From Flagellimonas hymeniacidonis (GTDB taxonomy: Bacteria > Bacteroidota > Bacteroidia > Flavobacteriales > Flavobacteriaceae), in assembly GCF_008040165.1 (NCBI RefSeq), contig NZ_VRUR01000003.1, forward strand, positions 1 to 64,000: a stretch of 64,000 nucleotides of DNA. Reading direction: 5' to 3'. A program made the translations under genes and the position numbers. The notes under the pieces were generated by a model. It had not been told where the DNA came from. It saw only the letters and a list, made by a program, of their open reading frames with translations, and searched no databases. This document shows, piece after piece, positions 44,950 to 54,532 of this stretch (positions are counted from its first letter, which is position 1; each line of letters opens with the position of its first letter).

Positions 44950-45831
44950 ATGCTTTCTCTTCAAAAAAATAAAGTCTTTCTCTTTGTATCCATAGGATTT
45001 TTGGTTTTGTCCTCTTGCGATTCCCTTTTTAAAGAGAAGGTTGAAAAGGAACCTTTGGCCAGAGTTGGGGATTCTTTTTTATACAAAGAGGATATAGCTT
45101 CTTTTATTAGAGATGATATGTCTGCCCAAGATAGCGCCCTGTTTGTGACCAATTATATTAATAATTGGGCGTCGAAACAGTTGTTGTTATCTAAGTCTCG
45201 GATTAATCTACCAGAAGAAAAACTTAATGAATTTGACCGTTTGGTCGCTGATTATCGTGCAGATTTGTATACTAGAGCCTACATAGAAGCTTTGGTGCTT
45301 CAGGCGCAAGATACCGCGGTAACCCGTTCACAACTTAGACAATACTACGAGAAAGAAAAAGAGAACTTTAAACTAAACGAAAAACTGGTCCAACTTAGAT
45401 TTGTAGGATTGCCAGTGCAGTTTTTGGATAAGGATGAAGTGAGCAGAAAAATGAACAACTGGGAAACTACGGATAAGGATTATCTGGATTCCATAGCTGT
45501 TCAGTTTAAAAAAATACATTTTAATGATTCTATTTGGGTTGGAGTTTCTCGGGTTATTGAAGTAATACCACCGCTCACTTCGCTAAATGAAGAGAAGTAC
45601 TTAAAAAAATCACAATTTTTTGAATTGCAGGATTCCTTAGGGGTATATTTGGGAAAAGTGACCGATGTATTGGAAATCAACGATACCGCCCCTTTTGACT
45701 ACATAGCTCCAGATATTAGGCAGCTGATTTTAAATAGAAGACGGCTTAATTACGTAAGAAAACTGGAGACCGAGATTATTGATGAAGCTATAAAGAAGAA
45801 CGAATTTGAGGTTTATGAAAACAATGAATAA
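44950..45831 (+). CDS. SurA-N-like envelope chaperone lipoprotein
   Basis: 293 residues from ATG 44950; an in-frame ATG at 44899 would lie upstream of the -7 box and is rejected. A signal peptide with lipobox (LVLSSC) is followed by KEPLARVGDSFLYKEDI, the beta-helix start typical of SurA/PpiC-type chaperones, and then a helical core. No recognisable parvulin catalytic domain remains, so it is probably a chaperone rather than an isomerase. Its 3' end overlaps the next PpiC-type gene, a sign of an outer-membrane protein folding operon. Confidence 0.8.
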   Translation: MLSLQKNKVFLFVSIGFLVLSSCDSLFKEKVEKEPLARVGDSFLYKEDIASFIRDDMSAQDSALFVTNYINNWASKQLLLSKSRINLPEEKLNEFDRLVADYRADLYTRAYIEALVLQAQDTAVTRSQLRQYYEKEKENFKLNEKLVQLRFVGLPVQFLDKDEVSRKMNNWETTDKDYLDSIAVQFKKIHFNDSIWVGVSRVIEVIPPLTSLNEEKYLKKSQFFELQDSLGVYLGKVTDVLEINDTAPFDYIAPDIRQLILNRRRLNYVRKLETEIIDEAIKKNEFEVYENNE

Positions 45832-47221
45832 AGGAATATTTGCAATACTATTTTTTGTTGCAGCTGGGCTGATACAAGCCCAGGATACGGATGAAGCCAT
45901 AATGGTAAAAAAAGACACCACCAGTGCTTCTAAAAAAGTAAAGTTGGACGGTATTGCCGCTGTAATTGGTGATTATGTTATTTTGGATTCTGACATAGAG
46001 AAGACCTTAATAGATTTAAAAAGTCAAGGAGCATCAACGCAAGATATTACCAGGTGCAGTCTTTTGGGCAAATTGATGGAAGACAGATTATATGCCCATC
46101 AAGCAGTTCAAGATAGTTTGCTGGTATCAGATGATCAGGTGAACGCGCAAAGTGATAGACAAATTCAACAATTAGTTTCCCAAGTAGGATCTATGGAAAA
46201 AGTGTTGAAATTCTACAAAAAAACAGATATAGAAAGCTTTAGGACTGAACTTTTTGAGATTAACAAGCTTCGTATGCTTTCAGAAAAAATGCAAGGAAGC
46301 ATTGTGGAAGAAATAGAAGTGACTCCGGAAGAAGTACGTCAGTTTTTCAATAAAATCCCAGAAGATGAAAGACCAGTTTTTGGTGCTGAACTAGAGATAG
46401 CCCAAATTGTAAAACAACCAACCGCACCTGAGGAGGAAAAACAAAAGGTTATTGATAGGTTAAACCAAATAAGACAGGATGTCGAAGATAATGACGCCAG
46501 TTTTAATGTTAAAGCAATTTTGTATTCACAAGATCCAGGCTCAAAATCTAAGGGAGGATTTTATAGCATGACTAGGGAAACACCTTTTGTGAAGGAATTT
46601 AAAGATGTTGCTTTTAGCTTGCAAGAAGGAGAAATTTCTGAACCCTTTGAAACAGATTTTGGGTATCACATCATTTATATTGAAAAAATTAGAGGACAGG
46701 AATTAGATCTACGACATATTCTGTTGATTCCCGAAATACCACAAAGTACTTTGGACAAGGCGGTAAAAGAGTTGGATAGCATCCGTCAGCAAATTTTGGA
46801 TGGAAAATACACCTTTGCAGATGCTGCATTGAATTTTTCAGATGAAAAAGAAACCAAGTTTGATGGTGGACTTTTAAGAAACCCCATAAATTTTGATTCC
46901 CGTTTTGAATTGACCAAAATGGATCCTGCGCTATACAATCAAGTGCGTAACTTAAAAGATGAGGAAATTTCTGGTCCTTTAAGAGAGGACGATCAAAGAG
47001 GTGGGGCTCCCAAATTTAAAATCATGAAAATTTCCAACCGCTATGACGAGCATAAAGCGGATTTTGCCAAAGACTACCTAAAAATTCAAGAGTTGGCACT
47101 CAGAGAAAAACAGTTTAATGCCATCAAAGATTGGATGGATGAGCACATAGATGATACATACATCCACGTAAACACAGATAATAGGGGCTGCGATTTTGCA
47201 AACAAATGGGTAAAGGAATAA
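45815..47221 (+). CDS. SurA-like peptidyl-prolyl isomerase
   Basis: 468 residues from ATG 45815 (ATG 45824 is an equally good alternative). A signal peptide ends at GLIQAQD. The SurA-type N domain (KLDGIAAVIGDYVILDSDIEKTL) is followed by two PpiC/parvulin domains: about 180-275 (AELEIAQIVKQ, SKGGFYSMTRE, GEISEPFETDFGYHIIYIEK) and about 285-385 (LRHILLIPEIP, KFDGGLLRNP). Periplasmic folding factor for outer-membrane proteins. It overlaps the preceding lipoprotein gene. Confidence 0.9.
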   Translation: MKTMNKGIFAILFFVAAGLIQAQDTDEAIMVKKDTTSASKKVKLDGIAAVIGDYVILDSDIEKTLIDLKSQGASTQDITRCSLLGKLMEDRLYAHQAVQDSLLVSDDQVNAQSDRQIQQLVSQVGSMEKVLKFYKKTDIESFRTELFEINKLRMLSEKMQGSIVEEIEVTPEEVRQFFNKIPEDERPVFGAELEIAQIVKQPTAPEEEKQKVIDRLNQIRQDVEDNDASFNVKAILYSQDPGSKSKGGFYSMTRETPFVKEFKDVAFSLQEGEISEPFETDFGYHIIYIEKIRGQELDLRHILLIPEIPQSTLDKAVKELDSIRQQILDGKYTFADAALNFSDEKETKFDGGLLRNPINFDSRFELTKMDPALYNQVRNLKDEEISGPLREDDQRGGAPKFKIMKISNRYDEHKADFAKDYLKIQELALREKQFNAIKDWMDEHIDDTYIHVNTDNRGCDFANKWVKE

Positions 47222-47225
47222 ATAC

Positions 47226-48179
47226 ATGTCAGACGTTGTCGCGGTAGAAAACCTTGTCAAAAAACATCAAGACTTAAAAAATGAGATTGCCAAAATTATT
47301 GTTGGTCAAGAAAAGGTAATTGAGCAGATACTACTATCTATCTATACTGGAGGACACTCTCTTTTAATAGGAGTTCCTGGTTTGGCAAAAACATTGATGG
47401 TAAATACCATTGCCCAAACCTTGGGTCTGGACTTTAAGCGGATTCAGTTTACCCCAGATTTAATGCCAAGTGATATTTTAGGAAGTGAAGTATTAGATCA
47501 AAACAGGAATTTCAAATTTATAAAGGGTCCTGTATTTGGCAATATCATTTTGGCTGATGAAATTAATAGAACTCCCCCAAAGACTCAGGCAGCATTATTG
47601 GAAGCCATGCAAGAAAGGGCGGTAACTATTGCAGGTGTACAGCATAAGTTGGACATGCCATACTTTGTGCTTGCCACCCAAAACCCTATCGAACAAGAAG
47701 GAACATACCCGTTACCAGAGGCACAGTTGGACCGGTTTATGTTTGCCATTGAGTTAAAGTATCCCTCCATAGCTGAAGAAGTACAAGTGGTGAAATCGAC
47801 CACTACGGATGAGGTAGCCCAAATAAATACCCTCTTCAATGCAGAGGAAATTATTGCCGTACAGCATTTAATTCGTAGAATTCCGGTTCCAGACAATGTC
47901 GTTGATTATGCTGTTAGGCTGGTTAATAAGACACGACCTGGTCTAGAAAATACTTCAGATTTTGTCAATAATTATGTGGATTGGGGAGCTGGACCAAGAG
48001 CTTCTCAAAACTTGGTGCTAGGCGCAAAGGCCCACGCCGCTGTCCATGGGAAGTTCTCTCCCGACATAGAAGATGTAAAAGCTGTTTCCATGGGAATTCT
48101 AAGACACAGGATTCTAAAAAACTACAAAGCGGAAGCGGAGAACATCAATGAAGAAAATATTATTTCAGAATTGTTATAA
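47226..48179 (+). CDS. MoxR-family AAA ATPase
   Basis: 317 residues. Walker A is LIGVPGLAKTLMVNT, Walker B is IILADEINRTPPKTQAALLEAMQE, sensor-type FVLATQNPIEQEGTYPLPEAQLDRFMF follows, and the C-terminal lid domain begins about 220. MoxR proteins act as chaperones that assemble or activate partner complexes, often with VWA-domain proteins; none is adjacent here. It begins 4 bp after the SurA-like gene and so is in the same operon. Confidence 0.94.
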   Translation: MSDVVAVENLVKKHQDLKNEIAKIIVGQEKVIEQILLSIYTGGHSLLIGVPGLAKTLMVNTIAQTLGLDFKRIQFTPDLMPSDILGSEVLDQNRNFKFIKGPVFGNIILADEINRTPPKTQAALLEAMQERAVTIAGVQHKLDMPYFVLATQNPIEQEGTYPLPEAQLDRFMFAIELKYPSIAEEVQVVKSTTTDEVAQINTLFNAEEIIAVQHLIRRIPVPDNVVDYAVRLVNKTRPGLENTSDFVNNYVDWGAGPRASQNLVLGAKAHAAVHGKFSPDIEDVKAVSMGILRHRILKNYKAEAENINEENIISELL

Positions 48180-48280
48180 AAAGGACATCTTCACGACTTA
48201 TTTAGGGTAATTCTAATTTCTAAATCGTACACATTTTAGTAAATTTACCGAATTACAAAAATCTTAAATCCAATTGTAGA

Positions 48281-50551
48281 ATGGCATTTGACATTGACAT
48301 GATAAAAGGGGTTTACGCCTCAATGGGAGAGCGAATAGAAAAAGCTCGTGAATTAGTAGGAAGACCTTTAACCCTTTCAGAGAAAATATTATACTCACAT
48401 TTATGGGAAGGAACGCCTTCCAAACAATTTTCAAGAGGTAAGGATTATGTTGATTTCGCCCCTGATAGAGTCGCTTGTCAAGATGCTACCGCGCAAATGG
48501 CCTTGCTACAGTTTATGCATGCGGGAAAGCCAAAAGTGGCAGTCCCCACCACTGTACATTGTGATCACTTGATACAAGCTAAGGTCGATGCAAAAACAGA
48601 TTTAAAACGTGCAAACGAAACAAGCAATGAGGTTTTTGATTTTCTAGAGTCAGTTTCGAATAAATATGGTATTGGTTTTTGGAAACCAGGTGCAGGAATT
48701 ATTCACCAAGTGGTCCTTGAAAACTATGCATTCCCTGGTGGAATGATGATCGGTACCGATTCCCATACTGTAAATGCTGGTGGTTTAGGAATGGTCGCCA
48801 TTGGAGTTGGTGGAGCAGATGCTGTTGATGTTATGGCCGGAATGGCTTGGGAATTAAAATTCCCCAAATTAATAGGCGTGAAGTTAACTGGAAAACTTTC
48901 TGGTTGGACTGCACCCAAGGATGTAATCTTAAAAGTGGCGGATATTCTCACAGCTAAAGGGGGGACTGGCGCTATTATTGAATATTTTGGAGAGGGAGCA
49001 ATATCAATGTCCTGTACTGGAAAAGGTACAATATGTAATATGGGTGCTGAGGTAGGAGCTACCACATCTACATTTGGATATGACGAGTCTATGGACCGTT
49101 ATTTGCGCGCTACAGATAGAGTAGATGTTGCTGATGCAGCCTTAGAGGTTAAAGAACACCTTACCGCTGATGAGGAAGTGTATGCAAACCCGGAAGAATA
49201 TTTTGATCAGTTGATAGAGATTAATCTAGATACCTTGGAGCCCCATTTGAATGGACCTTTTACACCAGATTTATCTACCCCTATTTCTAAAATGAGCGAG
49301 GTGGCTAAAAAGAACGATTGGCCTTTGAATGTTGAAGTTGGTTTAATAGGATCTTGCACCAATTCTTCTTATGAAGATATCTCAAGAGCGGCTTCTTTGG
49401 CTAAGCAAGTTTCAGATAAAAACTTAAAAACAAAATCAAAATTCACGATAACTCCAGGTTCGGAGCAAGTGCGCTATACCATAGATAGAGATGGTTTTAT
49501 TGACACTTTTAATTCCATTGGAGCTACGGTTTTTGCCAATGCATGTGGACCATGTATCGGAATGTGGGATCGTTATGGAGATAAAGCGGCAAATGGCCCA
49601 AGAAATACTATTGTTCATTCGTTTAATAGAAATTTTGCCAAACGTGCGGATGGAAACCCAAATACCCTGGCATTTGTAGGTTCCCCAGAGTTGGTAACAG
49701 CAATTGCTATTGCGGGTAGATTGGATTTTAATCCAGTTACAGATAAGTTAATTAATGAAGATGGTGAAGAAGTAATGCTGGATGAACCAAGAGGATATGA
49801 ATTGCCACCTGAGGGATTTGCAGTGGAAGACGCTGGTTTTATCGCCCCTTCAGAAGATGGTAGTGGAGTACAAGTAGCGGTTTCTCCTACATCTGAACGG
49901 CTACAGCTTTTAGAGCCTTTTGTACCGATCACTACAGAAAGCCTTCAAGGCGTAAAATTATTGATTAAGGCATTTGGAAAATGTACCACAGATCATATTT
50001 CTATGGCTGGACCTTGGTTACGCTACAGAGGACATTTGGATAATATTGCCAACAATACCTTAATAGGAGCTGTAAATGCATTTAATAAGCAGACAAACTT
50101 TGTTAAAAATCAATTGACAGGGGAATACGGAGCCGTTCCAGATGCACAGCGTGCCTATAAAAAAGAAGGGATTAAGACCATTGTAATAGGCGATCATAAT
50201 TATGGAGAAGGTTCTTCAAGAGAACATGCCGCAATGCAACCTAGACATTTGGGTGTTGCTGCTGTATTGGTGAAATCTTTTGCAAGAATTCATGAAACCA
50301 ATTTAAAAAAGCAAGGAATGCTTGGTTTGACCTTTGCCAATGAAAATGATTATGACTTGATTCAGGAGGACGACACCTTCAATTTTATTGATATCGCTGA
50401 CTTTGCCCCAGGGAAACAGTTGACTTTGGAAATTGTACATGCAGATGGCAGCACAGATACGATTATGGCGAACCATACCTATAATCAGTCGCAAATAGAT
50501 TGGTTTAATGAAGGTTCTGCTTTAAACGTAATTAAGAAAGAGAATGCTTAA
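48281..50551 (+). CDS. Aconitate hydratase, mitochondrial type
   Basis: 756 residues, typical of the mitochondrial-type aconitase family in Bacteroidota. Fe-S ligands are visible in [13 protein letters not shown] (about 350) and [12 protein letters not shown] (about 423-434). Catalytic segments include [19 protein letters not shown] and, in the C-terminal swivel domain, [17 protein letters not shown]. It isomerises citrate to isocitrate in the TCA cycle. Single gene with its own terminator. Confidence 0.96.
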   Translation: MAFDIDMIKGVYASMGERIEKARELVGRPLTLSEKILYSHLWEGTPSKQFSRGKDYVDFAPDRVACQDATAQMALLQFMHAGKPKVAVPTTVHCDHLIQAKVDAKTDLKRANETSNEVFDFLESVSNKYGIGFWKPGAGIIHQVVLENYAFPGGMMIGTDSHTVNAGGLGMVAIGVGGADAVDVMAGMAWELKFPKLIGVKLTGKLSGWTAPKDVILKVADILTAKGGTGAIIEYFGEGAISMSCTGKGTICNMGAEVGATTSTFGYDESMDRYLRATDRVDVADAALEVKEHLTADEEVYANPEEYFDQLIEINLDTLEPHLNGPFTPDLSTPISKMSEVAKKNDWPLNVEVGLIGSCTNSSYEDISRAASLAKQVSDKNLKTKSKFTITPGSEQVRYTIDRDGFIDTFNSIGATVFANACGPCIGMWDRYGDKAANGPRNTIVHSFNRNFAKRADGNPNTLAFVGSPELVTAIAIAGRLDFNPVTDKLINEDGEEVMLDEPRGYELPPEGFAVEDAGFIAPSEDGSGVQVAVSPTSERLQLLEPFVPITTESLQGVKLLIKAFGKCTTDHISMAGPWLRYRGHLDNIANNTLIGAVNAFNKQTNFVKNQLTGEYGAVPDAQRAYKKEGIKTIVIGDHNYGEGSSREHAAMQPRHLGVAAVLVKSFARIHETNLKKQGMLGLTFANENDYDLIQEDDTFNFIDIADFAPGKQLTLEIVHADGSTDTIMANHTYNQSQIDWFNEGSALNVIKKENA

Positions 50552-50570
50552 CTAAGTTCCTAAAGAATTA

Positions 50571-50601
50571 AAAAACTCCTGATATTGCATCAGGAGTTTT
50601 T
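50571..50601 (+). terminator. Rho-independent terminator
   Basis: 13-bp arms AAAAACTCCTGAT (50571-50583) and ATCAGGAGTTTTT (50589-50601); ends the aconitase transcript and precedes the TlpA pair. Confidence 0.88.
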
Positions 50602-50623
50602 AGTTTAAACAAAATCAAAAGAA

Positions 50624-51184
50624 ATGAAAGTGAATAAAAAGACCATTTTAAACATTGCGGTGATGCTTTTTATCCTTTCATTCTTTGTGACCCCAATGGG
50701 ACATTATGGTAAAATTCTCTTGAATAAATTGTTTTCATTTTCACCACCAGTGATTGAGGAAGCAAATAGAGAAAAAATTACCGACTACGATTGGAAGCTA
50801 AAAGATGCCGAGTGGAACTTTTTCAATTTTGAAAAGTCTAAAGGAAAGGTGGTTTTTATCAATCTTTGGGCGTCTTGGAGATTGCCTTGCGAAGCAGAGC
50901 TAGCTAGCGTTCAAAAAATGTATGACAAGTACCAAGGGAAAATGGATTTCTATATCATTACCAATGAAAATAGACCGCCTGTAGAAGCATTTATGAAAAA
51001 ACATGGGTTTACTTTTCCTGTAACGTATTTGATTATTGGCGAAAAAACACCGATTAATCCAGATGAAGTTCCGTCATCATATCTCATAGATAAATCTGGA
51101 AACATTGTGATTTACAAGCAAAAAATTGCTGATTGGGCTACGTCAAAGGTATATAATCTTCTTGATACACTAATTGTGGAGTAA
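50624..51184 (+). CDS. TlpA-like thioredoxin-fold protein lacking first active-site Cys
   Basis: 186 residues. An N-terminal membrane anchor (about 8-25) is followed by a TlpA thioredoxin fold with WASWRLPCEAEL: the expected CxxC has Arg86 in place of the first Cys, with Cys89 kept. The cis-Pro region VPSSYLIDKSGNIV is intact. The lost nucleophile should abolish dithiol oxidoreductase activity; it might act as a thiol-holding or scaffold protein, or be decaying. The intact reading frame and adjacent functional copy suggest retained use. Next gene begins 6 bp on. Confidence 0.88.
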   Translation: MKVNKKTILNIAVMLFILSFFVTPMGHYGKILLNKLFSFSPPVIEEANREKITDYDWKLKDAEWNFFNFEKSKGKVVFINLWASWRLPCEAELASVQKMYDKYQGKMDFYIITNENRPPVEAFMKKHGFTFPVTYLIIGEKTPINPDEVPSSYLIDKSGNIVIYKQKIADWATSKVYNLLDTLIVE

Positions 51185-51190
51185 TACCAT

Positions 51191-51751
51191 ATGAAACTTT
51201 CCAAAGATCAAATCAACAGTGCCATTTGGATACTGGTCATTCTAATTATCTTGTTCACTCCAATTGGTTTTCACCTTAAAGTGTTTGTGGGAAAGCTGTT
51301 CGCAGGTAATGCTGATGTTGTGGAGTTAAGTGAACAAAAAACACTTAAGAATTACAATTGGAATCTCGTTGATTTGAAAGGAAACGAACTGAATTTTGAA
51401 TCGCAAAAAGATAAAGTAGTATTTGTGAACTTTTGGGCTACTTGGTGCCCACCATGTATTGCAGAACTTCCAAGTTTAGTAAAATTACATAATGATTATG
51501 GCGATAAAGTGGCATTTTACTTTGTAGCGAATGATGAAAAGACCAAGGTGACTACATTGCTTGAGAAAAAGAACTATCAATTACCAGTTTATTTTGAAAT
51601 TTCTGAGACTCCGACACAGTTACAATCTAAAAGTATCCCTGCTACTTATATCATAAATAAATCTGGTAACATTGTAGTTGCGGAAAAGGGAGCAGCCAAC
51701 TGGAACTCAGAAAGTACCAGAAACTTATTGGATAAACTTCTGTTGGAATAA
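51191..51751 (+). CDS. TlpA family membrane-anchored thiol-disulphide reductase
   Basis: 186 residues, same length and layout as the upstream copy. An N-terminal anchor (about 10-26) is followed by the thioredoxin fold with WATWCPPCIAELP (Cys86, Cys89) and cis-Pro IPATYIINKSGNIV. It reduces periplasmic disulphides, for instance in cytochrome c maturation or redox-dependent folding. Tandem duplicate, 6 bp apart, in the same operon. Confidence 0.93.
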   Translation: MKLSKDQINSAIWILVILIILFTPIGFHLKVFVGKLFAGNADVVELSEQKTLKNYNWNLVDLKGNELNFESQKDKVVFVNFWATWCPPCIAELPSLVKLHNDYGDKVAFYFVANDEKTKVTTLLEKKNYQLPVYFEISETPTQLQSKSIPATYIINKSGNIVVAEKGAANWNSESTRNLLDKLLLE

Positions 51752-51764
51752 GAGCTGTACCGGT

Positions 51765-52214
51765 TTATTTTTTAAAATATTTGAACGGAACAAAAAGCAT
51801 CCCAAAACATTCTCCATCCGCTTTTCCTAAATGTTTATGATGAATCTTGTGCGCACGTCGTACACCTCTTGCATACCAATTGTTGGCATTTCTAAATAGT
51901 TTAAAACGCTGGTGGATAAAAATATCATGAACAAAAAAATAGGCTATACCATAAGCTAAAATACCAAAGCCAAGAGGCCATCCGTACCAAAATTCTGTTT
52001 CGGCACCTAGATAAAAGCAGACCATACTAACAATAGCGTAGAAAATAAAAAAGGCATCGTTTCTTTCAAACCAAGATTCATGGTCTTTTTTATGATGGTC
52101 TTTATGCAGACTCCATAAAAACCCATGCATCACGTATTTATGCGTAAACCAGGCCATAAATTCCATTATGGAAAATGTTGCTAAAAAAATAAGAATCCAA
52201 AGGGCAATTTTCAT
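51765..52214 (-). CDS. crtZ: Beta-carotene hydroxylase, sterol-desaturase family
   Basis: 149 residues, four membrane segments. The di-iron histidine motifs of CrtZ are present: HKYVMH (HX4H, 25-30), HKDHH (HX2HH, 37-41), HDIFIH (HX4H) and HKIHH (HX2HH). It hydroxylates beta-carotene at C3 and C3', giving zeaxanthin. Its start shares 1 bp with the crtB stop on the minus strand. No lycopene cyclase gene is in the window, so that step is encoded elsewhere. Confidence 0.92.
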   Translation of the reverse strand: MKIALWILIFLATFSIMEFMAWFTHKYVMHGFLWSLHKDHHKKDHESWFERNDAFFIFYAIVSMVCFYLGAETEFWYGWPLGFGILAYGIAYFFVHDIFIHQRFKLFRNANNWYARGVRRAHKIHHKHLGKADGECFGMLFVPFKYFKK

Positions 52215-53053
52215 TAGACCAACTGTAATTTATAGTTAAAATAGGATTGGGCCAAAAGTCCGAATTTTTGATAATTCGGTACTCGAATTCGAGAATTTTT
52301 TATTTCCAATGGTGGTGTGCTCTGCAATTTCTGAAGTAACTTATTATAATATTTATAAGCCGTGTAGACTCCAAACTTGGCTTGGTCGGGTAATTTCACT
52401 ATTCCAGAATATCCCTTTGCAAAATCAGCTTTAATTTCATCCACAATTCTTTTCTTGGAGACTTCATCAAGTTCCATTAAGTTGGTATTGGGAAAATAGG
52501 TACGTTCCAGTACTTCGTAATCTGCCTTTAAGTCCCTAAGAAAATTTACCTTTTGGAAAGCTGATCCTAAAGCCATTGCCGATTCTTTCAAATCTTCATA
52601 TTTCTCCTTGTCCCCATTTACGAATACACACAGACACATTAAGCCAACAACATCAGCTGAGCCGTAAATATATTCTTGGTATTCCTCATAGGTGTTGTAC
52701 TTTTTCTTGGATAGATCCATTCGCATACTTTTCATAAACGATTCCACTAAATGATGTGGAATATCGTATTTATGATAGGTATATTGAAAAGAGTTCAAAA
52801 TTGGGTTAAGACTTATTTTATTGGCGATTGCATCTTCCATAGCCTTTTCAAAATTTTCAAAAAGCTCCTTTTTATTATAATCGTGAAAAGTATCCACGAT
52901 TTCATCTGCAAACCGGACAAATCCATAAATATTATAAATATCCGCTCTTATGGAAGTGGCCAACATTTTTGTTGCCAACGAGAAAGAAGTACTGTAGGTT
53001 TCAGTAACAATTTTGCTACAGTTGTAGGATACGCTGTCAAAAATAGTTTTCAT
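52214..53053 (-). CDS. crtB: Phytoene synthase
   Basis: 279 residues. The squalene/phytoene synthase motifs are VRFADEIVDTFHD (first DxxxD) and VNFLRDLKADY (second). It condenses two GGPP molecules into phytoene in the cytoplasmic membrane. It sits between crtI (4 bp upstream on the minus strand) and crtZ, with near-contiguous spacing, so the three are one operon. Confidence 0.95.
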   Translation of the reverse strand: MKTIFDSVSYNCSKIVTETYSTSFSLATKMLATSIRADIYNIYGFVRFADEIVDTFHDYNKKELFENFEKAMEDAIANKISLNPILNSFQYTYHKYDIPHHLVESFMKSMRMDLSKKKYNTYEEYQEYIYGSADVVGLMCLCVFVNGDKEKYEDLKESAMALGSAFQKVNFLRDLKADYEVLERTYFPNTNLMELDEVSKKRIVDEIKADFAKGYSGIVKLPDQAKFGVYTAYKYYNKLLQKLQSTPPLEIKNSRIRVPNYQKFGLLAQSYFNYKLQLV

Positions 53054-53057
53054 GGTT

Positions 53058-54512
53058 TTAAATTTTTTGAATTATCAAATCAGAAACCAATTTTCCAGAA
53101 ATTAAAGATGGAGGAACACCTGGGCCTGGAACGGTTAGCTGACCGGTAAAAAACAAATTTTTTACTTTGCTACTCTTGAGGTTGGGTCGTAAAAAGGCAG
53201 TTTGCCTAAGCGTATTTGCCATACCATACGCATTGCCTTTGTATGAATTGTATTGTTCTATAAAGTCATTTACACAAAAGCTCTCTTTAAAGATAATAGA
53301 ATTTTTGACATCTTGTTTAGTGCGTTTTACGAATCGGTCAATGACAATATCAAAATATTGGTCTCTTAATTCTGGGGTATCTTCAAGCCCAGGAGCTATA
53401 GGAACGAGAAAAAAACCTGTTTCAGCACCTTCTGGAGCCATTGAAGCATCTGTTACGGACGGAAAATTAGCATAAAACAATGGATTGCTTGGCCATTTTG
53501 GAGTGTCGTATATCTCCTGAGCGTGTTTTTCAAAATCGGTATCAAAAAAGAGATTGTGATGTTCTATGTTTTGCAGTTTCTTATTAAAGCCTACATAGAA
53601 GAGTAGAGAAGAAGGAGCGTATGTTTTCTTGCTCCAATAATTTTCTGAATATTGTCTGTTCTCGCTATCCAATAATGTTTCGGAGTGGTGATAGTCTGCA
53701 CCACTGACCACAATATCCGCGAGATGAGTTTTTGAGTTACTGTTAATTCCAGCTACTTTTCCGTTCTGCACTAAAATCTTGTTTACCGGGCTGTCTGTAT
53801 GGATTTTGACGTTTAGCTCTTCTGCTAACCCACGCATGGCCTTTATGATTTCATACATGCCTCCTTTTGGATGCCATGTCCCCAATCCAAAATCAGCAAA
53901 GTTCATAAAGCTGTAAAAAGATGGGGTTTTGCTAGGTTTGGCTCCCAAGAACAAGACAGGAAACTCTAGGGTTGATATTAATTTTGGGTTTTTGAATCGC
54001 TTTCGAACCTCATGACTTATGGTCTTAAAAAATTGATCTACTCTAAGAATGGTTTCTTTGGTGACCAATTCCATAGGAGACAGACCAGGACGTAATACCA
54101 CTTTATTTATGGCAATATCATAGTTTTCCTGTGCTTTGTGTATAAAACTCTTTAGATGTGCAGCACTACCAGATTCAATTCGTTCAAATTCTTCACATAT
54201 TTTTTCCATACAATCCCCAATGGTAATAATATCATCATCAAAAAAGATTTGATATGCGGGATTAAGCTTATCTAGTTGGTAGTAATCAGAGGTCTTTTTT
54301 CCAAAATCGGCAAAGAATTTATCAAAAATGTCGGGCATCCAGTACCAACTGGGCCCAATATCAAAGGTGAAACCATCTTTTATGAATTGTCTAGCTCTAC
54401 CACCGACGGTATCATTTTTTTCAAAAATTTCTACATCAAAACCAGCTTTGGCCAAATAGCAAGAAGCAGATAGAGAGGAAAAACCTGAACCTATAATTAT
54501 AATTTTTTTCAT
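53058..54512 (-). CDS. crtI: Phytoene desaturase (lycopene-forming)
   Basis: 484 residues, full length. The N-terminal dinucleotide-binding motif is IIGSGFSSLSASCYLAKAG, then FEKNDTVGGRARQF. The C-terminal signature is FFTGQLTVPGPGVPPSLISGK. CrtI introduces four double bases' worth of unsaturation, converting phytoene to lycopene with FAD. It starts 20 bp after the stop of the MerR regulator, so the regulator is the first gene of the operon. Confidence 0.95.
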   Translation of the reverse strand: MKKIIIIGSGFSSLSASCYLAKAGFDVEIFEKNDTVGGRARQFIKDGFTFDIGPSWYWMPDIFDKFFADFGKKTSDYYQLDKLNPAYQIFFDDDIITIGDCMEKICEEFERIESGSAAHLKSFIHKAQENYDIAINKVVLRPGLSPMELVTKETILRVDQFFKTISHEVRKRFKNPKLISTLEFPVLFLGAKPSKTPSFYSFMNFADFGLGTWHPKGGMYEIIKAMRGLAEELNVKIHTDSPVNKILVQNGKVAGINSNSKTHLADIVVSGADYHHSETLLDSENRQYSENYWSKKTYAPSSLLFYVGFNKKLQNIEHHNLFFDTDFEKHAQEIYDTPKWPSNPLFYANFPSVTDASMAPEGAETGFFLVPIAPGLEDTPELRDQYFDIVIDRFVKRTKQDVKNSIIFKESFCVNDFIEQYNSYKGNAYGMANTLRQTAFLRPNLKSSKVKNLFFTGQLTVPGPGVPPSLISGKLVSDLIIQKI

Positions 54513-54532
54513 TTCGGTAAGTTGGGAGGGGA

